NCBI GenBank assembly: GCA_034437515.1
Contig: DAOTTX010000118.1
Span: 1 to 6,211, forward strand
Length of the DNA: 6,211 bases
Direction of reading: 5' to 3'
Origin: DAOTTX01 sp034437515
GTDB lineage: Bacteria > Chloroflexota > Anaerolineae > Aggregatilineales > Phototrophicaceae
The notes beneath the pieces are model-generated. The model was not told where the DNA came from and ran no database searches. It saw only the letters and a program-made list of their open reading frames with translations. A program made the translations under genes and the position numbers. The stretch's first letter is position 1. The number at the start of each line of letters is the position of its first letter. Shown piece after piece: positions 1 through 5,033 of this stretch.

Positions 1-523
1 TGGCTACCAAGGCCTTCAACTCAACCAGGTCGTTGATGATCAAGGCATTCAACGTCGGATCCGTCTCGGAAAAGCGTTCTAACTGTTTAGCCAGGATGGC
101 GATGCACTCCACCAGGCTGTTGGATGCGGCGACACGCGCCCACAGCCCGCGAGATGAGTCAATCAAACAGCCATACAATTCAGGCAGGGCTGCCGGGCCA
201 AGGATGCCCAGAGCCTTGGGCAAGTCTTCAGCCACCCAATCATCTTCGTGCTCGTCAATGTAGTCGAAAAGCTCGACGAGTGGTTTCACCGCTTCCCTGG
301 CGTGGAGCAAAGCCAAGGCCCGCCAGGCGTGGGCGGGCGCCCAGACCTCGGCGCGATCCGGGCCAGCCCAGTGCAACGCTTCATCCTCGACCATCCGGAT
401 CAGTTCAGGGATGTGATCGGCGGTTATTCCCAGGGCCTGATAGTCGAGCCACTCAGCCTGTAACGCTTTATCGCCTAGCGTGAGAAGTTTGGATACCGGT
501 TCAGGGTAGTCGAATTCAGCCAT
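1..523 (-). CDS. HEAT-repeat-like protein, N-terminal part (runs off the left edge)
   Basis: An open frame of 174 codons begins at an ATG at 521-523 and continues past base 1, so the C-terminus is missing. The start is supported by GGAGG at 531-535, seven bases upstream. The protein opens MAEFDYPEPVSKLLTLGD and then shows repeated helical pairs: IPELIRMVEDEAL (38-50), APAHAWRALALLHAREAVKPLVELF (62-86), and LPKALGILGPAALPELYGCL (101-120). These have the Ala/Leu-rich pattern of HEAT/PBS-lyase-type repeats. The phrase DDWVAEDLPKALGILGPAALP is familiar to me from hypothetical proteins annotated DUF1186 or HEAT-like, some ending in a SEC-C zinc motif; that ending, if present, lies outside the window. 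A role as a protein-protein scaffold is typical of such repeats, but no specific function can be given. The second half of the repeat near residues 131-151 looks shortened. It follows the Sm-like gene in the same direction after a 297-base gap. Confidence 0.8.
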   Translation of the reverse strand, partial: MAEFDYPEPVSKLLTLGDKALQAEWLDYQALGITADHIPELIRMVEDEALHWAGPDRAEVWAPAHAWRALALLHAREAVKPLVELFDYIDEHEDDWVAEDLPKALGILGPAALPELYGCLIDSSRGLWARVAASNSLVECIAILAKQLERFSETDPTLNALIINDLVELKALVA

Positions 524-820
524 CACTTTGCCTCCAAGCAGTATACTTCTCGTCTCTTCGACGCTCACAAATCATGCTTGCTTCTTCCTCCCGCAACCGG
601 CGCTGGCGCTCCGCGAAATCCGGCAAGAGCCGCCCGCCAGTGAAAGCAGATCTGTTGGCCTTTCCCTCGGGAACCCCAGCGGTAGCCTAGGTCCTCCCAC
701 CCGCTCGGCCAAGCGCTCTCTGGGGCAGATCGCCCCGCCACGATGGGGCCATTCGCTTTTCCTCGCCCTAGGGCGTTCCCTACGCCCATCAGCGTCCAGG
801 AAGGCAGCGAAATTGCACGC
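524..820. other. Gap between the Sm-like and HEAT-like genes; no gene seen
   Basis: No open frame here has family-like sequence or a convincing ribosome site. The right part (722-787) is rich in short GC inverted repeats. I found no good promoter for the HEAT-like gene: a TATACT on the minus strand (540-545) lies so close to the start that its transcript would lose the ribosome site. Read-through from the Sm-like gene is therefore possible. Confidence 0.6.
722..787. repeat. Cluster of alternative GC-rich hairpins
   Basis: GGGGC (722-726) can pair with GCCCC (732-736), which can instead pair with GGGGC (745-749). Next to this, the 12-bp palindrome CGCCCTAGGGCG (764-775) competes with the hairpin GGGCGT (771-776), loop TCCCT, ACGCCC (782-787). 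These lie 34-99 bases past the stop codon of the Sm-like gene. None is followed by a T-run on the minus strand, so I cannot call a rho-independent terminator; they could slow polymerase or protect the 3' end. Confidence 0.4.
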
Positions 821-1033
821 TCACTGCTGGACAGCGTGCACGTAGATCAGGTTGCCCTTGTTGATCATCAGCTCCAGGCCATTGTCCTGCCGGAGTACCA
901 GGTTGTAGGGGTCGGCGCCCACCAGCGCGCCCTTGAATGCCTTCCCGTTCACAAGCGAGACGAGCACGTGCTTGCCCTGAAGCTCGTGGATAAACTCGTA
1001 GGGCTCCTTGCCCCATTTGCTCGGTGCTGACAT
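821..1033 (-). CDS. Small Sm/LSm-like (Hfq-like) RNA-binding protein
   Basis: A 70-residue protein. Residues 10-20 (EPYEFIHELQG) match the N-terminal helix of Hfq. Then VLVSLVNGKAFKGALVGAD and PYNLVLRQ form an Sm1-type beta block: LVNG, the following Gly and the Asp are as in Hfq (LVNG...G...FDQF), while YNLVL is closer to archaeal/eukaryotic LSm proteins (MNLVL). The end, INKGNLIYVHAV, fits Sm2; it keeps the His-Ala of the Hfq YKHA motif, but the Lys is replaced by Val. Such proteins form ring-shaped oligomers that bind U- or A-rich RNA and help small RNAs meet their targets. At 70 residues this is essentially the bare fold, without a long disordered tail. The ATG at 1031-1033 has GGAGAGAG at 1039-1046 as ribosome site. 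Assignment to the Sm superfamily is fairly sure; true Hfq orthology is uncertain, so no symbol is given. Confidence 0.8.
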   Translation of the reverse strand: MSAPSKWGKEPYEFIHELQGKHVLVSLVNGKAFKGALVGADPYNLVLRQDNGLELMINKGNLIYVHAVQQ

Positions 1034-1057
1034 TGTTTCTCTCTCCGTTCTCTAGGG

Positions 1058-1076
1058 CGGGTGTGCTGCACACCGC
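1058..1076. repeat. Near-perfect inverted repeat in the Sm-like gene leader
   Basis: GGTGTGC (1060-1066) and GCACACC (1068-1074) are exact complements around a single T. The element sits 26 bases upstream of the Sm-like start codon, between the promoter and the ribosome site. As DNA it has the form of an operator; as RNA it could fold into a short hairpin (TGTG/CACA with a three-base loop) near the ribosome site. No binder can be named. Confidence 0.45.
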
Positions 1077-1242
1077 ATCCGCCGATCACGTGTGGATATA
1101 GCGCTCGCCGCTGGATTATTTGCGCGTGTTGGCCATCGCCTGGATACCCAGATGTCTGTGCCCGAGGGTGGCTGCTTGAGATAGATGGCGCTTACCACTA
1201 AAGAAAACGCCCACTACACCGTTCTCGACGGCAGGCGGGCGC

Positions 1243-1271
1243 TTGTCTAATGACGATTGTTGTGCTATCAT
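1243..1271 (+). promoter_or_regulatory. Predicted sigma-70 promoter, plus strand
   Basis: TTGTCT (1243-1248) and TATCAT (1266-1271) are separated by exactly 17 bases, and the -10 box is preceded by TGC, giving an extended -10. The start would be near 1278. It is the only plus-strand promoter of this quality that I see in the gap, and it points straight at the terminator 35-65 bases further on. Confidence 0.5.
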
Positions 1272-1277
1272 AAGTTT

Positions 1278-1342
1278 ATCTGGGCGGCCCACCCGCCTTG
1301 GTCACAGCCTCGGGCTTCCTCTGTAGAAGCGCCGGGGCTTTT
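1278..1342 (+). ncRNA. Candidate small RNA of about 65 nt
   Basis: The interval lies between the plus-strand promoter and the terminator. The RNA would start near 1278 and contain a first hairpin, GGCGG (1283-1287), loop CCCAC, CCGCC (1293-1297), and then the terminator stem (1306-1339) ending in TTTT. No start codon with a ribosome site occurs, so it would be non-coding. A 3' terminator with a U-tail is the usual landing site for Hfq-type proteins, and an Sm-like gene is next door. It also overlaps, in antisense, the predicted 5' end of the transcript leading to that gene. No known RNA family is recognised; the call rests on promoter, spacing and terminator only. Confidence 0.4.
1306..1342 (+). 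terminator. Rho-independent terminator, plus strand
   Basis: The arms at 1306-1318 and 1326-1339 pair over 13 base pairs, including one G-T pair and one unpaired G at 1331, around the loop CTCTGTA. TTTT follows (1339-1342). On the minus strand the hairpin is followed by TGTGACC, not a T-run, so it should act in the plus direction only. No plus-strand protein gene ends here. Confidence 0.7.
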
Positions 1343-1345
1343 GCT

Positions 1346-1374
1346 ATTGTAGCATATTGATGCACTCAAAGCAA
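1346..1374 (-). promoter_or_regulatory. Predicted promoter facing the Sm-like gene
   Basis: On the minus strand TTGCTT (1369-1374) and TACAAT (1346-1351) are 17 bases apart. Transcription would start about base 1339, exactly at the edge of the hairpin described as the plus-strand terminator. The mRNA would thus carry a stable stem-loop at its very 5' end and a leader of roughly 300 bases before the Sm-like start codon. The -35 box is mediocre (TTG only). Confidence 0.45.
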
Positions 1375-1386
1375 ATAGGCTCTTTG

Positions 1387-1498
1387 GGATTTCGCCTGGT
1401 GCTCAAAGTGAGTGTGACACCCGCGTCCTATATCTGCGGGCAAGACGCGATTTCGGCCCAGATATAGGGCGTGGCACACCCCGACCCATGCGAAATCC
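1387..1498. repeat. 112-bp long imperfect inverted repeat (hairpin element)
   Basis: Outer arms GGATTTCGC (1387-1395) and GCGAAATCC (1490-1498) are exact complements; after one mismatch, TGG (1397-1399) pairs with CCA (1486-1488). The inner stem is longer: GTGTG (1412-1416) with CACAC (1475-1479), CCGCGT (1421-1426) with GCGTGG (1469-1474, two G-T pairs), and CCTATATCTG (1427-1436) with CAGATATAGG (1459-1468). That makes about 21 inner pairs with a four-base bulge, closing a GC-rich top of about 22 bases. It starts 55 bases downstream of the recombinase stop codon. It might terminate that gene, be a MITE-like element, a structured RNA, or a recombinase site that works as a folded strand. It lacks a T-run, and I see no clear target-site duplication. 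Confidence 0.7.
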
Positions 1499-1552
1499 TA
1501 GAGACCCAGCAAATAAAGACGCGCTGAAATGCATTCAATCGCGGTGAAAGCC

Positions 1553-2497
1553 CTATTCCAACCGCTCCACCGCCTCAGTCAGATCCGCCTCATTGGGCTG
1601 AGTATAGATCGCCGTCGTGGACACGTTCTCGTGCCCCATCAGCGCCGCCACCGTCACCAGGTCGACCCTGGCCTCGCGCAGCAACCGCGTGGCAAAGGTG
1701 TGCCGTAACACGTGGGGCGTCACCGCGAAACCCTGTTTCGACACCCCGGCCGATTCCCCCAACGCCTGAATTCGCATCTGGATGCCCCGAGGCCCCAGCC
1801 CGCCCCGCTGACCCAGGAACAGGGGGCAAACACGAGGGTCGCCCCTAGCATCGTCGGGTCGCACCGCCAGGTAGGCCTCCAAGGCTTTCCGGGCCTCCTT
1901 GTGCAAGGGGACCTCCCGATACTTCCGCCCCTTCCCCGCGCGCACGATGACCTTGCCGCTGCGCTCACCCAACGCCACGTCCCGCATCTGCAACGCGGCG
2001 ACCTCCGAGACCCGTAAGCCCGTATACAAGAACAGGTTCAGCAGCGCCTCATCCCGGCGGGCGTAGACCACCGTGGGCGTCGTCTCGCCCTCGGCCTGCG
2101 CCTCCGCCAACTGGCGCTGGGCGGCGGCCTCCCGTTGGAGCCGGTATACCTGCTGGGCGTCCAGCGACCTGGGCACGCGGCGGGATTGTTCCACGCCGTT
2201 GACGTCGGCCGCCGGGTTCGACGCCGCTTCCCCCGCATCCACCATCCAGTCGAAGAAAGTGCGCAGCCCCGCCAGCCGTCGGTTCACGGTGGCGGGCTTG
2301 CGGCCCAGGTCGGTCAGGTGGTCGCGGTACTTCTGCACGTCGAACGGGGTGACCTCCACCGGCGGGACGTCTGCACCGATCTTCTCCTGGAGCCAGGTGA
2401 AGAAGGCGTCGGCGTCCCGGCGGTAGGCATCGACGGTGTTGTCGCTGAGGTCCTGGGCCTGCAAATAGGCGGTGAATTCGTCCAGCAATTGGTTCAT
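1553..2497 (-). CDS. Xer-type tyrosine recombinase/integrase
   Basis: A complete 314-residue protein, close to the usual Xer length. Residues 1-95 form the SAM-like core-binding domain (YLQAQDLSDNTVDAYRRDAD, ATVNRRLAGLRTFFDWMV). Residues 110-314 are the catalytic domain with a full set of active-site residues: R162 in TGLRVSEV, K189 in the GKGRKYREVP hairpin, H262 and R265 in PHVLRHTFAT, H289 in GHENVSTT, and the nucleophile Y298 in AIYTQP. It cuts and rejoins DNA through a 3'-phosphotyrosine link. Between the domains (about 120-146) is an Ala/Gln/Glu-rich insertion not usual in XerC or XerD. The ATG at 2495-2497 has GGAGG at 2504-2508, and a strong promoter and a dif-like site lie just upstream. 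It could be the chromosome-dimer resolvase of the host or the integrase of a small mobile element; no cargo or tRNA site is visible, so I leave the symbol empty. Confidence 0.93.
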   Translation of the reverse strand: MNQLLDEFTAYLQAQDLSDNTVDAYRRDADAFFTWLQEKIGADVPPVEVTPFDVQKYRDHLTDLGRKPATVNRRLAGLRTFFDWMVDAGEAASNPAADVNGVEQSRRVPRSLDAQQVYRLQREAAAQRQLAEAQAEGETTPTVVYARRDEALLNLFLYTGLRVSEVAALQMRDVALGERSGKVIVRAGKGRKYREVPLHKEARKALEAYLAVRPDDARGDPRVCPLFLGQRGGLGPRGIQMRIQALGESAGVSKQGFAVTPHVLRHTFATRLLREARVDLVTVAALMGHENVSTTAIYTQPNEADLTEAVERLE

Positions 2498-2526
2498 CGA
2501 GCGCCTCCGATTATTGGGGTTTTCAC

Positions 2527-2535
2527 ATTATGCGA
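2527..2535 (+). repeat. ATTATGCGA half-site, second copy
   Basis: ATTATGCGA here repeats exactly the bases at 2613-2621 inside the dif-like site, in the same orientation and 86 bases away. The sequence to its left (TTCACA and beyond) does not supply the partner arm, so it is at most a half-site. It lies in the predicted leader of the recombinase mRNA. Confidence 0.45.
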
Positions 2536-2558
2536 AGGGATTTGACTAAGATAAATGC

Positions 2559-2595
2559 CCATTTTGACCCAATTTTAGCCCCAAAATGGCCATTT
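2559..2595. promoter_or_regulatory. Operator-like repeats over the recombinase promoter
   Basis: CCATTTTG (2559-2566) and CAAAATGG (2582-2589) are exact inverted copies, 23 bases centre to centre (about two helical turns). The second copy also belongs to the 12-bp palindrome AAATGGCCATTT (2584-2595). Together they give three CCATTT half-sites covering the start site, the -10 box flank and the spacer. This is the usual position for repression; the regulator is unknown. Confidence 0.45.
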
Positions 2596-2600
2596 GTCAA
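2572..2600 (-). promoter_or_regulatory. Strong sigma-70 promoter of the recombinase
   Basis: On the minus strand a perfect TTGACA (2595-2600) is followed after exactly 17 bases by TAAAAT (2572-2577). The start would be near 2565, giving a leader of about 68 bases to the ATG at 2497. The AT-rich bases 2601-2620 directly upstream could serve as an UP element, but the same bases make up the dif-like site. Confidence 0.75.
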
Positions 2601-2624
2601 CGTATAATGATAATTATGCGAGAT
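2597..2624. other. dif-like Xer recombination site
   Basis: The 28 bases divide as in known dif sites: left arm TCAACGTATAA, six-base centre TGATAA, right arm TTATGCGAGAT. Compared with the E. coli dif arms as I recall them (GGTGCGCATAA, centre TGTATA, TTATGTTAAAT), the inner CG.ATAA and TTATG and the terminal AT agree. CGTATAAT and ATTATGCG are inverted copies at 7 of 8 positions around GATA. The site lies 99 bases upstream of the tyrosine recombinase start codon and shares four bases with its -35 box, so bound recombinase would hinder transcription. In XerS/difSL and XerH/difH systems the site likewise lies next to the recombinase gene. The alternative is a chance AT-rich UP element. Confidence 0.5.
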
Positions 2625-2862
2625 TTAAGCAAAGATTCAAATTCAAAAGAGACTTCAGATCATAGAGTGTCCTGTGGGATTTCACAGCTTTTGAGAACTC
2701 GCTTCATACCGCGTGAGGGGGGGATGGTGATGGTGACTGGGGCGACGTTACGACGATGGCGGCGGCTTGTTCAGCAGAGCTGTTATACATTGCTAGCGGT
2801 TCACATTAAGCTTCAATGGGACTTCTGACGTCTGTTTTCTGTCAGGCCTGGGGTAAGGGAGA

Positions 2863-3708
2863 TTACGAGCGTTGGTAGAAAAACCGACAGCCCCTCACCT
2901 GCTCCATCGTCTGGACGGTCGTCTGCATCACCCGCTCTTCGGTGCCGCTCTCGAAGTTGAAGAAGATGTGCGAGCGGTCGGTCGTCGCGTTAAAAGCCAG
3001 GCCTCCGTTATGTGGCGGACCGGAGATAAACAATCCCCCGACTTCTACGCGCACGATTCGATCCATCCAGGGCATCAACGCGCGATAGGCCTCCCCAGCG
3101 TCAACCAGTCCCGTGAGCTCAAGAATGTGCCAACGGCGGCTTTCCCTTCGTTCTATTCCTGGCTCAATAGTGTACGTACCAGGCGTAGGTTCCTGCAAGA
3201 TCAGCCCCCACATATTCTCGCTGTACTGTCCGTACCGGCGAAAGAACGCCAGATGGCGCGAGGGTAGGCGTTTCAAGGCTTGATATCCGTCGACCTCGTA
3301 CTTGAAGAGATCGTTGGCCAGCAGATGGCGGGGCGAAAGCGAGAGAACGCCCTCCATCCCGTACTCCGGCGCCAGGAATGCGTACAAGAGCCGCCTCCGA
3401 TGTTGGCCGACCAACTCGCGCCATTCATCGAAGGTCAGCTCGATCCCCAGGTAATGAGGCGGCTCCCCCGGAAATTCGCCTACCTCGTCGGCAAACAGGA
3501 AACGATGGATCGGCCGGATCGGCAGGTCAGGTTCTGGCAATGGTTCCGGTGAAAAAAGCGTCAGGTCCCGTACCTGCCCGGCGGCGCAGACAGCCGGTAG
3601 CCCCTCCCAGAAGGCACGCCAAGCGGTCGATTTATCGGGCGCGATGTACCGGTAGGTGACCGTGCTATGGTCGGGTGCAAATCCAACGCGAATGCTCAGG
3701 ATACGCAT
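2863..3708 (-). CDS. Unknown 281-residue protein with MRILS N-terminus, partner of the radical SAM enzyme
   Basis: I do not recognise this family. I chose the ATG at 3706-3708 because AAGGAGG stands four bases upstream (3713-3719) and because the protein then starts MRILSIRVGFAPDHSTVTY, like the 202-residue protein two genes earlier. A longer frame back to 3753 would add 15 residues of no clear character inside the previous gene. The start overlaps the end of the radical SAM gene by 13 bases, so translation is coupled. There is no signal peptide or membrane segment. The body is rich in aromatic and Arg residues, has only two Cys (41 and 274), and contains a likely beta stretch, RIVRVEVGGLFISG (217-230). 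It may be a substrate, scaffold or effector of the modification system; this is inference from position and the shared N-terminus. Confidence 0.85.
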   Translation of the reverse strand: MRILSIRVGFAPDHSTVTYRYIAPDKSTAWRAFWEGLPAVCAAGQVRDLTLFSPEPLPEPDLPIRPIHRFLFADEVGEFPGEPPHYLGIELTFDEWRELVGQHRRRLLYAFLAPEYGMEGVLSLSPRHLLANDLFKYEVDGYQALKRLPSRHLAFFRRYGQYSENMWGLILQEPTPGTYTIEPGIERRESRRWHILELTGLVDAGEAYRALMPWMDRIVRVEVGGLFISGPPHNGGLAFNATTDRSHIFFNFESGTEERVMQTTVQTMEQVRGCRFFYQRS

Positions 3709-5033
3709 AGGGCCTCCTTGGTTGTTTGCGTTTGGTCCTGACGGTGGGGGCACTCAGGGTCACCGGAGAACATATCTTCCCCTTCGTAACGAGCGACACA
3801 GATCGCGCCGCCACACGGGGCGAGATGAGCGCACCCGGCACACCCGCCTGCCGACCGGGTGGTCGGGTCGCGCAGGCGCGTCCAGTATTGTCCCCGTCGC
3901 CACAGTTCGGCGAACGGCGTCCAACGCACGTCCCCCGCGTCGAGATCGGACAGGAAGGAGCAGGGGGTCACACGCCCGTCGGGCCACACGGTACAGATGC
4001 GCCGCCCGGCGGCGCAGCCATAGACCCCGCGCTGGCGCAAGGTGACCGCGCTTGCATCCCCCATCAGGGAGACCAGCGCACTGCCCACCTCCAGTTCCAG
4101 CGCTCCTTGCCAGCCGTTCAAGATGTCGCGCAGGCGGAGCAGGTCAGCACGACGCAGCCGGTGGGCGTGATACCAATGTCTCTGCTCTTCGGTGAAAGTG
4201 GCCGATGGCTTGGGTCGCAGGACCGTCACTCGCCGCACGCCGAGCGCTTGGATGCGGGCCAGGGTCCGGGGCAAGCGTGCCGGGTCGCCCGACAACATCC
4301 CCGATGTGACCAGCAGGTTCACCCCCACGTGTGACGTCGAATCACGTAGACAGCGCAACGCTCGCTGGACGATGGTCTCGCGCCCTTTTCCTCCTGCGTC
4401 CGGGCCGTTCCAGCTGACGTTGATGCGCGCCACACCGGCTCGCTCCAGGCGTCGTACAACGTCGGGTGTGAGCAGCGTGCCGTTGGTGGTTAGGTTGGGC
4501 ACGATCCCCCGGCGGCGCGCGTAGGCCAGCACGTCGAACAGCCCTTCGTACAACAGCGGCTCGCCACCACCCACAGCCAACTGGAACACGCGCATCCGCG
4601 CCCACTGGTCGATCAGCCCGTGCAGTTCGTCGATTCGCCACGTCTGTTCTGCATCATCGTGAGGCAAGTAACAGCCGGGACAGTCCAGGTTGCAACGGGT
4701 CGTGATCGCCAGGTGTACAGTCTCTGGCGCGGTGAGGGTGAAGCCATCGCCCATCTGGGAACCAGGCGAGGGTGGCGTTCTTTCCCCTTGAGCCTCAACT
4801 GCCGATGCCGGTTGCAGGAAATCCAGGCTTACCAACTGCGGCACCAGGTGGGCGGCTGGGTGGTTAAGCGGCGGTAACGGGTGGGGTTCGAGATATGCGC
4901 ACAGGAAGCGATAGGCCTCCGCATCGATCTCCAGCGTGACGCCACGCTGGCGATGAAAGGCCATCCCGCCGAAGGCCTCCGGCCGCAGGATGACGGCTCT
5001 TGCCAGTTGCCAGACGTTGGTGCCAGTTGACAT
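3696..5033 (-). CDS. Radical SAM/SPASM enzyme with N-terminal PqqD/RRE-like region
   Basis: A 445-residue cytosolic enzyme. The radical SAM cluster motif is TTRCNLDCPGCY (C114, C118, C121), followed by the SAM-binding GGGEP (155-159) and TTNGT (182-186). The C-terminal SPASM domain supplies ligands for further 4Fe-4S clusters: C340 and C347 (YGCAAGRRIC), C358 (PDGRVTPCSFL), then C398, C401, C407, C412 and C428 (DPECP). This layout is typical of enzymes that modify peptides (PqqE, anaerobic sulfatase maturases, sactipeptide and mycofactocin enzymes) or tetrapyrroles (NirJ/AhbD). Residues about 8-75 (ILRPEAFGGMAFHRQRGVTL through LVPQLVSLDFL) resemble a PqqD/RRE fold that grips a leader peptide. 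The start at 5033 overlaps the previous stop as TGATG and has no clear ribosome site of its own, so it relies on coupling. The CNLDCPGC and CGGAIC motifs leave little doubt about the family; the substrate is unknown. Confidence 0.93.
   Translation of the reverse strand: MSTGTNVWQLARAVILRPEAFGGMAFHRQRGVTLEIDAEAYRFLCAYLEPHPLPPLNHPAAHLVPQLVSLDFLQPASAVEAQGERTPPSPGSQMGDGFTLTAPETVHLAITTRCNLDCPGCYLPHDDAEQTWRIDELHGLIDQWARMRVFQLAVGGGEPLLYEGLFDVLAYARRRGIVPNLTTNGTLLTPDVVRRLERAGVARINVSWNGPDAGGKGRETIVQRALRCLRDSTSHVGVNLLVTSGMLSGDPARLPRTLARIQALGVRRVTVLRPKPSATFTEEQRHWYHAHRLRRADLLRLRDILNGWQGALELEVGSALVSLMGDASAVTLRQRGVYGCAAGRRICTVWPDGRVTPCSFLSDLDAGDVRWTPFAELWRRGQYWTRLRDPTTRSAGGCAGCAHLAPCGGAICVARYEGEDMFSGDPECPHRQDQTQTTKEALCVS

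Larger units (their letters stand above)
1034..1552. other. 519-bp gene-free region between recombinase and Sm-like gene
   Basis: No protein-coding frame is supported here. From left to right it holds the inverted repeat at 1060-1074, a plus-strand promoter (1243-1271), a possible small RNA with a strong terminator (1278-1342), a facing minus-strand promoter (1346-1374), and a 112-bp hairpin-forming inverted repeat (1387-1498). I see nothing convincing in 1080-1240 or 1500-1552. Confidence 0.7.
2498..2862. other. 365-bp AT-richer control region upstream of the recombinase
   Basis: The base composition drops clearly relative to the genes on both sides. The left half (2520-2625) carries the recombinase promoter, repeated CCATTT/AAATGG motifs, and the dif-like site. 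The right half (2640-2862) shows only weak hairpins: CTGTG (2672-2676) with CACAG (2683-2687), followed by CTTTT, and CTGAC (2825-2829) with GTCAG (2841-2845) just past the end of the 281-residue gene. No gene is supported. Confidence 0.6.

Noticed and set aside
540..570. TTGTGA...TATACT promoter for the HEAT-like gene on the minus strand
   Set aside because: The spacer is 19 bases and the predicted start would fall inside the GGAGG ribosome site, leaving no usable leader.
1387..1498. Integron attC site
   Set aside because: The hairpin shape is similar, but the required RYYYAAC and GTTRRRY ends are missing and the recombinase has no recognisable IntI-specific insertion.
2603..2692. Plus-strand small RNA from TATAAT (2603-2608) to the CTGTG/CACAG hairpin followed by CTTTT
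   Set aside because: No -35 box or extended -10 supports TATAAT on this strand, and the hairpin has only five base pairs. The bases are better explained as the dif-like site or UP element of the recombinase promoter.
2724..2828. Plus-strand 34-residue frame containing LRRWRRLVQQSCYTLL, preceded by a G-rich stretch
   Set aside because: The start of this peptide recalls the N-terminus of some 4Fe-4S membrane proteins, but it ends at once, lacks a promoter, and no continuation is seen in the other frames. The longer frame from 2586 is no better.
2825..2845. Terminator of the radical SAM gene group
   Set aside because: CTGAC/GTCAG gives only five pairs with an 11-base loop and no T-run on the minus strand.
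3706..3753. Upstream start of the 281-residue protein at 3753
   Set aside because: It would add a Pro/Asn-rich tail encoded inside the radical SAM gene, while the start at 3708 has a near-perfect ribosome site and gives the conserved MRILS beginning.
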